From Sycobia sp. Sy_11 (lineage: Eukaryota > Arthropoda > Insecta > Hymenoptera > Epichrysomallidae): a stretch of DNA of 64,000 nucleotides. The translations under genes and the position numbers were made by a program. The stretch lies in assembly GCA_018907035.1 (NCBI GenBank), contig JACCIC010000175.1:1146501-1210500 (forward strand), given 5' to 3'. Below, piece after piece: positions 24,411 through 35,395 of the stretch. The notes under the pieces were generated by a model that was not told the DNA's origin, did no database searches, and saw only the letters and a list, made by a program, of their open reading frames with translations. Position 1 is the first letter of the stretch, and each line of letters begins with the position of its first letter.

Positions 24411-26412
24411 GATTTTTTTAATAACTCACTAGTATTGGAGTACTGGATATTTATATTTAAATTATTGAGCCAATAATTAACATTATTTAACATACTTGCG
24501 GGTCACAATCCTATATCGTTCAATAAATCTGGATTATTTTCGTTCTGGATTTGGAAACATATATGTATATGAAATTATAATATTAGGTACTCAATACTAA
24601 GTTTAAAATTTAATTGATAATTAAAAAATATGATACGAGAAAAGCAAATGTGGAAGTCAGCCTGAAATAAGTAAATAAATTAAAACATTCTATTTAGTAC
24701 GACGTTTCGTTCACAGTGTGGACTTTTTCCAGCCTCTGATTATAAATTAACTTCGATTACTGATACATATTAAGTTTAAAAACAAGTCTTGCAAAGTGTA
24801 ACGCGCTTCATGTGAATAATAATACTGAATTCATCATTGATATAATAAAGAAATTCTATATTAGTGCGATGCCTATGTTTTCGAATAATATTGCAATAGC
24901 CAAGGTGCTACAAAGGTTTTCGTAGCCGATGGACGTCCAGTCAGTCAAATAAGTTTTGTAGGGGTACTTTAATGTGCCAGAGTGTTTCTGCGCAAAATTG
25001 TTGCTCAAAAAGCTATTAACAAATTAAAGCTTCGAAGCTTATTTTTCACGTTTCAAAGTTTATTGCGTAGCAATGATGGTAATTGAACTTTACAATACAT
25101 AAAATTGTTCGTTATTGTTTGAAAAAGTGCAAAGTGTTATATGCACCCTTTTTATAATGAAATTACTCTTGTCTGCAATAGCTAATGAAAAGTCTAAATG
25201 TGAAATGAGAGGACTAAAAAGAGTTGAAAAATAAAATGCCGAACATGACTGGAATACCAACAGAACAAGGTCTAGTGAAAATGAGTAACCTAAAAAATAT
25301 GATTTGAGCAGACTCGAAGTGATACTGTTAATTACTTGTGCGGTTTACATAATCGCATGTGAGAGATAAAGGAACAGTTTAAAATTATTCCTTATGATTA
25401 TATGATAAGGTGCGTGTGGATATATTCACATGAAATCGAGAAATAGTTAAGTTATTGTTAACTAGCGTAAACGCACACATTAGTGAAACTGAGAAATTAA
25501 CGCTGGAGACGACAATAAAAAAAGCGCTGCTGCCAACCAGCCAATTAGACAGTCTTTTTTTCTATTTGACTTTTATTATTATTTTTAGGTACCTTTTTCA
25601 TTTTCTTTTGAAATAAAGAGGATTAAGTTCAGCTACAAGCAAATAAAAAGTTATTTTTTTGATAATTTTTCTAATTTAAACAGTCAGAACTTACTGTTTA
25701 TAAACTTTAGTGCTAATATTACGGCATAAACTCGATTCATTATTGCTTTGGTTTTCAAATGAGATATATGCAGTCTAGAAATTAGCAGTAAGCTGGAATA
25801 TAAATAGTGAGCACATGCAAATATAGAAAATAGTTACTAAATTATACTCAATAGTCTTGAGTTCTAATAAAAATTTTTTAATTCTTCATAAACTAGCTGA
25901 TTCATAGGAAAAAATGTAACAAAACAACAGGGCTAAAATGCGATGTTGGAGGTTCCGTCTCCGCAATATTTTGAATATTTAATTCGTTAATAACTTTTTA
26001 AAAACATTTGTATGTAAAAACACCCTCGACTTTCGTAATCAGCTAATTAAAGTAGTTCTAGAAAACTTGGTTCACTGACTGGACTTTCATCGACTACGAA
26101 AATTCCCTGGCACTTAGACTATAAATTGTGCGAGAGTTTACTTGCTGAATAAAGAAAAATTCTGAGTAATTGATAGAAATAAACTGAATGATTTTTCATT
26201 CTTTGTTCTAAAATATTTTATACATATTTCTTTATTTTAATGTGATAGGCACAATTATTGTATTACACACAAAATTATTGATATGTTCCTTTTTTACTTT
26301 TCAAATAAAGCGTATTAAAACATTGTTCCATTAAATTTTTATTAACAAATTTAACAGTTTCATAGGTAAATATATACTGGTAAAAACCAGCGAATTACTA
26401 ATTTTCTAAGAA

Positions 26413-26464
<52 letters not shown>
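24411..26464. other. intergenic DNA, possible Penelope-like end on the minus strand
   Basis: Mostly unannotatable. At about 24690-24750 the minus strand reads AATCAGAGGCTGGAAAAAGT then CCACACTGTGAACGAAACGT, which resembles the hammerhead-like terminal segment of Penelope-like elements, but no RT is attached. A (TA)n run occupies about 26414-26468. I see nothing else that can be supported. Confidence 0.3.
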
Positions 26465-26469
<5 letters not shown>

Positions 26470-27110
26470 CATATATCATCATATCATATCATATCATATT
26501 TCATATTTTAATTTATAAAGACAAAGCATGTTTTTGTTTGTCCACCATAACCGAAAAAAGTACTGAACCAACTGATTGTTCTGAAATTTGACATATAGAT
26601 TCTATATTATCTTGGGAAAGACATAGGCTATATTTTTTATTGAAAATCATTTTACTTTCATCAATAAATAAAGTTAATGGTTTTAACAATCAGTTTCACC
26701 AGCGGCCACTAGGTGGCGTCTTGAATCACGAACATCAACTCAAAGTAGTTCGCTTCAAGTATTAATACCAGACCAGCTCAGATGAATGTTCATGTCCAAC
26801 TTTGGGATTCGTATCCTAAAGCAGGTCTGGCGTTAGTCGGTATTATCTTTCTTGTTCTTCAGGTTAATCTGACACTACTCTCACACCTTATGGATATTTT
26901 GCGATTTTTGTAAATTTTATTTTTTCTTACGTGGATAAATATCTCTTTCTCTTTCTGTCTGTGTCTCTCTTTCTGAATTTCTTTCTCCTTCTCTTATAAA
27001 ATGATTCGTTATGCCAAATCATACTGAATATAGTTTGTGACGAGAAATTATATTTTTGTTTTTATAAATTATATTAACTTCAGAACTGTGACCTCGACAC
27101 TATGTATAAA
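26465..27110 (+). mobile_element. Helitron 5' part, copy 1
   Basis: It begins with repeated CATATCATAT and continues TAATTTATAAAGACAAAGCA. It matches the complete element at 31131-32885 over about 620 bp, including CACCAGCGGCCACTAGGTGG and CTCACACCTTATGGATAT. Similarity stops near CCTCGACACTATG at 27100. The 60-bp tandem repeats, 3' hairpin and CTAG end are missing, so it is a 3'-truncated copy. Confidence 0.65.
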
Positions 27111-27249
27111 TATATAATAATCATCACTTCTGTTTAAAAGGCAATACCCATTTTCTGCTTAAAAAATATGCTATTTGCATACTATTTTACTTGAATATCA
27201 GTTGGCATCACTACGAAAATATTTAAGGTATTTAATTGAAAAAACTGAA

Positions 27250-27293
27250 ATATACATAATATGTATATATATACATAATATGTATATATATAC

Positions 27294-27335
<42 letters not shown>
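27250..27335. repeat. 19-bp tandem repeat merging into (TA)n
   Basis: Three tandem copies of a unit containing TACATAATATGTATATA are followed by (TA)n to about 27334. Confidence 0.8.
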
Positions 27336-27336
<1 letters not shown>

Positions 27337-27504
27337 ACGCGCACTTGCTGCTTATTTAGAATAATATTAAACCTTACCTTTTTGTCTGCGGAGCACGCCT
27401 TCCTGTAATGACGGAAGGGAGTATATATGTATGCCAAGACGTCTATTTTTTTGACTAATACAAACAACTTTATTAAATACTTAAGTAATAATTATACATG
27501 TGGA

Positions 27505-27640
27505 CCGGCGAGGTTTCTGTTGGGCGCCAGCTAAGGAAACGGTTCTCAGCGCGATCTGTACGCAGCTCGCTTTGTATTCCCGTCAGTCGCACAGCACTGC
27601 CTGATCGCGAGCTCCGCGCTTGGTAGATCGTCTTGACTTT
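27505..27640 (-). other. possible LTR end with primer binding site
   Basis: On the minus strand TGGCGCCCAACAG at about 27528-27516 follows a GC-rich block (27530-27635). TGGCGCCCAAC is a common primer-binding site just inside a 5' LTR of insect LTR retrotransposons. The internal region would then run to lower coordinates, but no gag or pol is found there, so only a fragment could remain. Confidence 0.3.
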
Positions 27641-27715
27641 ATGATTTAAATGACCGCAGGATATTGAAATTTCCTCTTCGCCATTGTTTTAATATCTATT
27701 TGAACTTTTTGATAT

Positions 27716-28080
27716 TGTGTTTAATCAATATCAAAAATTAAATTAAAGTATTAAGTTTAAATAGTTTTGAAACAAGTTCAATTTTTAATCCCTTTCAATT
27801 AGATTACTAAAGTTATATAATACAGACATTAAAAACTACTGAATTAATTTTTCTTCATACCAGGTTAATATCATTTTTAATTATTTTTACTCGAGCTACA
27901 ATTTTTTTAATTCGGTGATGAAAAATGATTTTTTGATTTTGTGGGAGTCTCTGATGTGTGGGGGCCGTGGGGCATGCGCCCCAAGTGCCCAGAGGTACAT
28001 TCAGCGCTGTTTCTCGTTATAATCAACCTCGGTTCCCTCGTTCCAAACATTTCTTGATTTAGATTATTTTTATAAAAAAA
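27716..28080. repeat. 365-bp direct repeat, left copy, with hAT-like terminus
   Basis: It is highly similar to 36029-36399 in the same orientation. Both hold TTTGTGGGAGTCTCTGATGT and a block CATGCGCCCCAAGTGCCCAG followed by CAGCGCTG (28002-28009 and 36317-36324). The reverse complement of that block starts CAGCGCTGAATGTACCTCTG and resembles a hAT end. Identity continues about 70 bp beyond this motif, so the shared unit is larger than the presumed terminus. Confidence 0.7.
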
Positions 28081-28377
28081 AATTTAAAAAAATTAAAATA
28101 TATAAACATAATACAAAAGAACGGAACGCTTTCTTTTAAATTTATGATTTAAATGACCGCAGGACATTTAAATTTCCTCTTCGCAATTGTTTTAATATCT
28201 ACGTATTTGAAACTACGAAAATATATACATATATAGAAATCATAATAAACCATAATAAATTAATTATATTTTATTTTTATTTTATTTGAACTTATTACAA
28301 ACAAAATGAATTCTTATAACTAACATTAAATAATTCAAAGGAGTCGATAGCAATTCTTCCCCCCATATAAAATCTTA

Positions 28378-29212
28378 TTAATTTTGTACCTCATTTACAC
28401 CTAATAATTTGACAAGTTTTCTGGTTGATCGCTTCGAAACAGCTTCAGCAAAATTGTGTGCAATTTTCCATTGCTTTCTCAAATATACATTTTTTGCATC
28501 GTATTTTTCTAGTTCTAAAGCTCCCGATGACGCGCCTATTAAGAAATAGTTCGGAGTTAAAGCTTCTTGATTACGCGGATCTAATGACACATGCGTAAGT
28601 GGCCTTGAATTTACTGAATGTTCTATATCGACTAGAAGAGTCAATAAATTCTTCGCAAGGCACTTGCTCTCGCAAGATAGTATGCAGTGAGATTTTAATC
28701 GATCTTATCAATCTCTCCCACGCTCCTACCATATAAGGAGCATCTGGAGGATTGAAACACCATTGCATATCCTTTGATAAAGCATAGCCTGCTATAGTGT
28801 CGTTGTCGATCTCTCCGACTGCATTTTTAGCTTTTCATCGGTGCCTTTAAAATTTGTACTGATATCGCTATAAATAATTGACGGCGTACCTCTTCGAGAA
28901 GCTAACCTTTGAAATGCCATAATTGCTTAACTCGCATTTAAACTATGCGCGAGTTCTAAATGAATTGCTCTGATAAACAGGTAAATAAACCTCCCCATCG
29001 CTTTTCCTGTCACCTACCAATTTTTACGTGTAAAAATAACGTGTAAAGGGCCAAAATAATCGACATCGCAGTGACTAACAGGTCTCTGTTTATACGCGAT
29101 CCTTCTAATTGGCAAAGCTGACATTAGTGGAGTCTGCGGCTTGCCTCTGCAAATTTTACAAACAATGCACTTACTCGCGAGAGAACGCAAGGTATTGCGG
29201 AGCCCTATTATA
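28378..29212 (-). pseudogene. BEL/Pao integrase core and C-terminal domain remnant
   Basis: On the minus strand, LRNTLRSLASKCIVCKICRG leads into the DDE core with DVDYFGPL, a catalytic-type IIYSDISTNFKG segment, then a frame change to NPPDAPYMVGAWERLIRSIK (the Glu of the catalytic triad lies in GAWERL) and finally LLVDIEHSVNSRPLTHVSLD with PNYFLIGASSG, the DUF5641-like tail of BEL integrases. It ends at the stop at 28378-28380. At least three frames are needed. Confidence 0.85.
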
Positions 29213-30437
29213 TTAGGTTGCCAAATATCTCCCTTCCGCTTTTTTGTCTTATGAATTTCGCGGCTATGTACAAAGCGTGACAGAGCTCGTATCTGGCAAT
29301 ACTATACATCATTCGAAAGGTCTTGACATAACGTAAAAAACGACGCTATGCATGATTAGTTTGGATATTGCATTTGAAAGTTATAGACGTGTAAACATGG
29401 AGTTCACTAACGCAGAAATTCACGACATTTTAAAGTTTTTCTTCGTCAAAGGCAAATCCGCTAGAGAAACGTTCCGTGAGATTAATAGTGTTTTGGGAAA
29501 TGGCACGCTATCACTTCGAACCGTGGAGGAATAATTTCGATGATTCAGAGCCGGTGAAAACGACACCATGGATAAGCCAGCCGGCGGATGACCTGTAACG
29601 ACGAATACCGATCGAATCATGGAATATTTAAATCATTTTAAACCATCTGCAGAAGGCTGGATACAAAAAAGCTTGATGTTTGGGTGCCGCATGATTTGAT
29701 GCAAAAAAACCTTCTGGACCGAATCAACGTCTAAGATGTGCTGCTGAAACGAAACAAACTCGACCCATTTTTTAAGCGGATGGTGACTGGCGACAAAAAA
29801 TGGATCACATACGACAATGTCAAGCGAAAAAGGTCGTGGTCCAAGGCCAGTAGAACGTCCCAAACAGTGGTCAAGCTGGGATTGTCGGCGAGGAAGGTTT
29901 TGCTGTGTGTTTGGTGGGATTGGAAGGGAATCATACACTATAAACTACTCCCATATGGCCAGACACTTAATTTTACAATCTACTGTGAGCAACTGGACTG
30001 CTTAAGCAGGCTATCGACCAGAAACGTCCACAATTGGCCAACAGGAAGGGTGTAGTGTTCCACCAGGACAACGCCAGACCACGCACTTCGTTGATAACTC
30101 GTCAGAAGCTACGGGAGTTCGGATGGGAGGTATTATCGCAACCGCCATATAGCTCGGACGTAGCGCCAAGTGATTACCACCTATTCCCGTCCATGTCGAA
30201 CGCTCTTGGTGATGTAAAGTTAGACTCAAAAGAGGCTTGTGAAAAGTGGCTGTCCGAGTTCTTCGCAAATAAGGAGAGTGGTTTCTACGAGAGGGGTATT
30301 ATGAAGTTGCCGTCTAGATGGAAACAGATTATCGAACAAAACGGCACATATTTGAAGTAAATCCGATCACTGTAACATTTTTTATAAAGCATTGAATAAA
30401 GAGCAAAAAAGCGGAAGGGAGATATTTGACAACCTAA
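29213..30437 (+). mobile_element. mariner element with TIRs and TA target duplication
   Basis: TIRs TTAGGTTGCCAAATATCTCC... (29213-29245) and its complement (30405-30437) are about 33 bp with one mismatch, and TA dinucleotides flank both ends (29211-29212 and 30438-30439). The length is 1225 bp. The transposase starts at ATG 29397 (MEFTNAEIHDILKFFFVKGK), runs through GNGTLSLRTVEE then a stop, and resumes in other frames: NKLDPFFKRMVTGDKKW (first Asp present, following Glu changed to Lys), GVVFHQDNARPRTSLI (second Asp), PPYSSDVAPSDYHLF (third Asp) and ERGIMKLPSRWKQIIEQNG ending with TAA at 30358-30360. Frameshifts at about 29535, 29640-29735 and 30000 make it inactive. It sits inside the BEL/Pao integrase region. 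Confidence 0.93.
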
Positions 30438-31130
30438 TATAATATTTTTGACGCATTTCATTAAGAATCGTTTCATTATTTCCATAATAAAAACGTCTAT
30501 GATACTCGGCTATCAATAATTTGTTTGTAAAATGCTTGCCGTGTCGAATTATCGGAATATTGTTGAAATATTCGGAGGTCATCAATGTCGCGCACCCATT
30601 TACTCTTAAAATATTTTTACTGTCAAAATAAGGTCTTAAATTCATTAATACACTATTATTTTTTCATTATTTTTTATTATTTAATTTAATAAACGGTGCT
30701 AATAGACCAAGAGGATCGAAAATAAACATTATCACACGTAAAATTTTTCGCTTTTTCGGTTTTTTTTTGGCAATTAGAAATATCATACGGAAGCTTTTTA
30801 AATTCAACATTAAATTTTAATACATCTGTCTGAGTTTCCCAAAAAATACCTAAAACTTTCTCTGCTCTTTTATTGCATAATCACATTTGATGCTCATGCA
30901 CATTTTCATTACTGTTTGAAATGTGCTTTAATACATGTTTAGAATTACTGGCCCAACCATGTATAGCAAAACCGGCTTCTGCATTTATTTTAATTATCAA
31001 CAAGATCTAAAGCTTCTTATTCGCAAATTTTACTCGTCAAGAATTCGTCCATGTAACTGTCATTTATAATACTTTTGCATGCATCAGGGTAAAATTTTTT
31101 AAAATTATTAGTATTTTTATTTTTAATAAA
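30438..31130 (-). pseudogene. BEL/Pao RT end, RNase H and integrase zinc-binding remnant
   Basis: Downward from 31130: NNFKKFYPDACKSIINDSYM then DEFL, corresponding to the RT catalytic YxDD box; FDPLGLLAPFIK at about 30725-30690, a BEL signature; and from 30645 NLRPYFDSKNILRVNGCATL, KHFTNKLLIAEYHRRFYYG and ILNEMRQKYYI, the integrase zinc-binding lead-in, which is cut by the mariner end at 30438. Confidence 0.8.
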
Positions 31131-31613
31131 TCATATCATATCATAACATATCATACTAGTCATATCATATCATATCATATCATACTAATTTATAAAGACA
31201 AAGCATGTTTTTCTTTGTACGCGATAACCGAAAAAACAACTGAACCGATTGTTCTGAAATTTGACATATATATTCTATATTATCTTGGGAAGGACATAGG
31301 TTATATTTTTATTGAAAATCATTTTACTTTCATCAATAAATAAAGTTAATGGTTTTAACAATCAGTTTCACCAGCGGCCACTAGGTGGTATCTTGAATCA
31401 CGAACATCAACTCAAAGTAGTCCGCTTAAAGTATTAATACCAGGCCAGCTCAGACGAATGTTCATGTCCAAGTTTAGGATTCGTATCCTAATGAAGGTGT
31501 GGCGTTAGTTGGTATTACCTTCTTCAGGTTAATCTGACACTACTCTCACACCTTATGGATATCTTTTAATTTTTGAAAATTTTATTTTCTCTTACGTAGA
31601 AAAACCTCTCTCT

Positions 31614-31661
<48 letters not shown>

Positions 31662-31843
31662 CTCCTTCTTTTGTAAAGTAGTTCTTTATGCCAAATAATA
31701 CTGAATATAGTTCGTGACGATAAAATATCGTTTTGTTTCTATAAATTATATTAACTTCAGAACTGTGGCAAGAAATGTTTGTTTTAGTTTGAAAAAAAGA
31801 AATGATGGCAAAATAAGATTCTTTACCAACAACCTCGAAACTA

Positions 31844-31895
<52 letters not shown>

Positions 31896-32885
31896 TTGTA
31901 TGTATATTATATTGTACATATTATATATACATATTTTAAATACGGTTTCTATTGAAAAATATGGAATTGGCGTGTACGGGCGGTTGATTACGATACCCCG
32001 TTGCCTCAAGACGATTTATATAGGCAGTTGTGTGTTCGGATGATAGAATGAGATGTTCAGGTGTCTCTGGGCGATTTCTACGGGGAATATTGTATTTAGT
32101 TGATAGAAAACAACGTCCAGGTATGAGAAAATCAACTTCTATGGGAAAATTCGTGTTGGGACGGTACAATACGATATCTAAGACTTTCCGAACGAATTCT
32201 ATGGGGAGTATTGTGTTTAGTCGTTAGGAAGCGATGTTACCTTTCTCGGGACGACTTCTACTGGGACTATCATGTTTAGTTGATCATCAACTTCTACGGG
32301 GAGTTTCGTGTTCGGATGATAGAATACGATTACCAGATGATTTAAAACTACTTCTACGGGGAGTATCGTGTATAGTTGGTGGGAAACAATGTCCATGTAT
32401 ATCAGTACGACTGCTATAAAGAGATTCGTAGTCTATCATTCGAACACACACACTTCCAGTAAGAGTCGGCCTGGGATACCTGTACATTGTATTCTACCTC
32501 CTCAAAACAAAACTCTCTATAGCAGTCGTCACCAGACATTTTCTATAGTCCGAGCATGATACTCTCCGTAAACGTCCTCTCGAGAGACTTGGAAATCTTT
32601 TTCTACTGCTCGAACTCGAAAGTATAATTTTCTTCATCGAAGCCGTATTTAATATGCATATATATATATATTGTATGAAATGGTCAGCAAAATATCAACT
32701 TTTTGAAGTGGACGCTACATTGAAGCAGCTTTTTATACAGAAACGACGATAAGTAAATTACGGTTAATTATTTATAGAAATATAGATTTTTATATATAGA
32801 GTAATTTTCTACTTTGATATTATTGAATTGTTTATGAAATCGGTTAAATTATTATCTCGGGCGAAGCCGAGACGGGGGGTGCTAG
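31131..32885 (+). mobile_element. complete non-autonomous Helitron
   Basis: The 5' end is A|TCATATCATATC at 31131 and the 3' end is CTAG|T at 32882-32885. Eleven bases before CTAG lies a hairpin CTCGG-GCGAAG-CCGAG at 32856-32871. These are the textbook Helitron ends: TC start, subterminal hairpin, CTRR end, insertion between A and T without target duplication. The empty site is recoverable because the BEL/Pao RT continues on both sides. The 1755-bp body has no Rep/helicase coding sequence. It contains a (CT)n tract at 31606-31657, a (TA)n tract at about 31845-31890 and a 60-bp tandem repeat at 31960-32640. Partial copies lie at 26465 and 34719. Confidence 0.88.
31960..32640. repeat. diverged 60-bp tandem repeat inside the Helitron
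   Basis: The phrase TTCTAYKGGGARTATYGTGT recurs with starts at about 32077, 32138, 32198, 32257, 32293, 32353 and, more diverged, near 32414 and beyond: spacings of 59-61 bp with one of 36 bp. Each unit also carries TTTAGTTGATAGAAAACAA-like sequence and a GTCCAGGTAT-like phrase. Several overlapping frames stay open through it because of the regular period, but none looks like a gene. Confidence 0.75.
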
Positions 32886-33400
32886 TAATTTAATAAAGTC
32901 GCTCCGAAAATTAATGTATGCATTTCGTACATGTCGGGATCTCTTTGTCTATCTGTACCACGCCATAAAAATTTTTGCGCTCCGCGATCTTTTTCCCTTA
33001 TCTGCACGCGTAGAAACATGTCTGATATATCACTTTTTAATGCTATAGGATATTGCCTAAATCGTATAAGAATTCCAGGTAAAGACTTTAATAAATCAGG
33101 GCCTGTTTCCAGCTGATCGTTAAAACTAACTCCAGCTGTTTTAGCCGCAGCATCGAATACCAATCGCACTTTATTTTATTTATTAGGATTCAATACTTCA
33201 AAATGAGGTAAATACCAAATTCGCGGTGGATCAATGTTTTTATCAACTTTTCTCGCGTAACCAAGATCTAGAAAACGTTTCATTTCTTTAGAATATAATT
33301 GAGCATATCCCGGATCGCGATATAATATTTTTTCAAGTATCAAGTACCGAATATAACTCAAAATAATCTTTCATTAATTTATCTAACATAATTTCACTTT
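32886..33400 (-). pseudogene. BEL/Pao reverse transcriptase N-terminal part
   Basis: Downward: YAQLYSKEMKRFLDLGYARK, RIWYLPHFEVLNPNK, then after a stop region RLVFDAAAKTAGVSFNDQLE, GPDLLKSLPGILIRFRQYPI, ALKSDISDMFLRVQIREKDR (catalytic Asp in SDI-MF) and FLWRGTD, ending in HTLIFGATLL at the Helitron junction 32886. The order and motifs are diagnostic of BEL/Pao. Confidence 0.9.
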
Positions 33401-33550
33401 CTGTGTCAGTTTAAAGCACAGACGCATGATTTTGCAAGGGAAATTCTGTTCTATTAAAATTGTTTGACATTTGTTATTTTATTATTATATCCATGTACGG
33501 ACCATCCGAGCACTGTACGTGATAAGGCTAATTCGGTATTTTCTATCTGT

Positions 33551-33802
33551 TTAAGCTCTCATAGTAATTAAATGCCAATTATCTTGACCAATCAATATTT
33601 TAACGTTAGCGTTAAAATAAGATGCCACATTTATTTTAGTCGCATTATAAATTTGCTCTACGAATGCATGATTTATGGTTTGAATGGGAAGATCTAAAGA
33701 TTTTGCAGTAACAGCACCTTTTATGTAATTTCTACCGAAAAAACCTATGATTTCTATATTTAATTTTTGACAACTTTGAAATATTATCCTTTTACTACCC
33801 AT
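33551..33802 (-). pseudogene. BEL/Pao aspartic protease region remnant
   Basis: The minus-strand frame ends KSLDLPIQTINHAFVEQIYN...VKILIGQDNWHLITMRA. The ILIGQDNWHL motif corresponds to the ILIGxDxxxL block near the end of the BEL/Pao peptidase. The catalytic DTG/DSG motif is not readable in the preceding sequence. Confidence 0.6.
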
Positions 33803-33850
33803 GAAAAAGTAGTTTTTAAATATTCAACTGAGTTCTGAAATTTCAAAAGA

Positions 33851-34718
33851 ATTTCATATTTAAATACAACGTACCTAATAGAAACCCAGTAGAAAAAAAG
33901 TCCATGTATTGGTTGCACTCACGCTTTTATAGATTGCCCCCTCTCCTGTTTGCAAGCGTTTTCGAAAAAATTGAAAGCTGCATTTGAACATTCGAGACGC
34001 TTCACCTGGCAGCCTTTCGGCCCGGAATATTCCAAACCTGAATGGAATCATTCTCTATCTTGTAGAGTTGGTGTTTTTATCTCTATAATTTTATAGTTTT
34101 CAGCTTTCAAAAATTTCTAGATTTTTTACCAGATAAAAACATGTATTCAAAACTAAAGCTTTCGAAAACCTTTAGATTTCCGGGCACGGCGCCGGCGTCT
34201 CAAAATACATGTTTTTACTTATGAAACAAATGGTATTTTCCAGTCAGAGCACTATATAAAATTTGTTGTGTCCTGAAAATATCTAAGACTTCTTTCTTAT
34301 TATATTAATTTTTATTTCTAAACATTTACGAAATTTTCCACTGTCTTTCTGTACAAACATTTGACAGTGTTATATTTTAACAAATACAATTTTTTCAATT
34401 TTTTAAATAACATTATTTATTTATAATTAAGTCATTTAACTTAATTATCTTTTATTTTATTAGTTTCCAGAAGATCGAGAAATTTCATTTGTCAATATTT
34501 GACATCATATATTTTTGTTTACGTTCATCCTTTATTTTAAATTTCTATGGATACTTAATATAGACTTTTATTTATTTATTTTTTTTTTAATTTTTATTAT
34601 CGTAATTTATAAATAAACTTTTCATGTAATTTCAAACGCAATTATTATAATTATACATTAAATCTAAATGATTAAATTCTCAACGGCATTAAAAAATCCT
34701 GTTAATTTAATTCCTTAA
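33851..34718. other. unassigned AT-rich sequence, with a small inverted repeat
   Basis: No gene is recognisable. A 14-bp inverted repeat pairs TAAAAACATGTATT near 34134 with its complement near 34206-34220, enclosing a GC-rich core (GGCACGGCGCCGGCGTC), which may be a short MITE. Gag of the BEL/Pao element might once have occupied part of this interval. Confidence 0.35.
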
Positions 34719-35184
34719 TCTATATCATATCATATCATACTAGTCATATCATACTCATACTAATTTATAAAAACAAAGCGTGTTTTTGTTTGTACGCGAT
34801 AACAGAAAAAAGTACTGAACCGATTGTTCTGAAATTTGACATATAGATTCTATATTGTCTTGGGAAAGACATAGGCTATGTTATTTTATTGAAAATCATT
34901 TTACTTTCATTAATAAATTAAGTTATTGGTTTCAGCAATCAGTTTCACCAACGGCCACTAGGTGGCGTCTTGAATGACGAACATCAACTCAAAGTAGTCC
35001 GCTTCAAGTATTAATACCAGGCCAGCTTTGATGAATGTTCATATCCAACTTTGGGATTCGTATCCTAAAGGAGGTATGACGTTAGTCGGTATTACCTTCT
35101 TTGTTCTTCAGATTAATCTGATAGTACTCTTACACCTTATGGATATCTATTGATTTTTGTAAATTTTATTTTCTCTTACATGAG

Positions 35185-35269
<85 letters not shown>

Positions 35270-35395
35270 TTCTTTCTCCTTCTCTTAGAAAATGGTTCTG
35301 TATGCCAAATCATACTGAATATAGTTTGTGACGACAAATTGTATTTTCATTTTTATACATTCTATTTAATATTCTATATATACATATCTATTCTC
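34719..35395 (+). mobile_element. Helitron 5' part, copy 3
   Basis: It starts with CATATCATATCATAC repeats and matches 31131 onward for about 640 bp, including GAACCGATTGTTCTGAAATT and CACCTTATGGATATCT, with its own (CT)n and (TA)n at 35191-35267. It ends near TTTTTATACATTCTAT; the 3' half with the 60-bp repeats, hairpin and CTAG is missing. Confidence 0.65.

Larger units (their letters stand above)
28345..33850 (-). mobile_element. BEL/Pao LTR retrotransposon pol, interrupted by a mariner and a Helitron
   Basis: Reading downward on the minus strand: aspartic protease region 33802-33551 (ending VKILIGQDNWHL, the BEL motif LIGxDxxxL); RT start 33361-32886 with RIWYLPHFEVLNP and RLVFDAAAKTAGVSFNDQLE; Helitron insertion; RT end with YMDEFLTSK (the YxDD box as YMDE) near 31060; IFDPLGLLAPFIK near 30720; integrase zinc-binding region 30645-30438; mariner insertion; integrase core 29212-28800 with CIVCKICRGKPQTPLMSALP and HCDVDYFGPL; C-terminal domain with FNPPDAPYMVGAWERLIRS and IEHSVNSRPLTHVSLDPRNQ ending at 28378. 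A polypurine-like GGGGGGAAG at 28356-28348 (minus) follows the stop. Frameshifts and stops are numerous. LTRs could not be delimited. Confidence 0.88.

Noticed and set aside
31960..32640. Overlapping open frames in the 60-bp repeat region as a repeat-protein gene
   Set aside because: Several frames are open at once on both strands because the period is a multiple of three; there is no splice or start context and it lies inside a Helitron.
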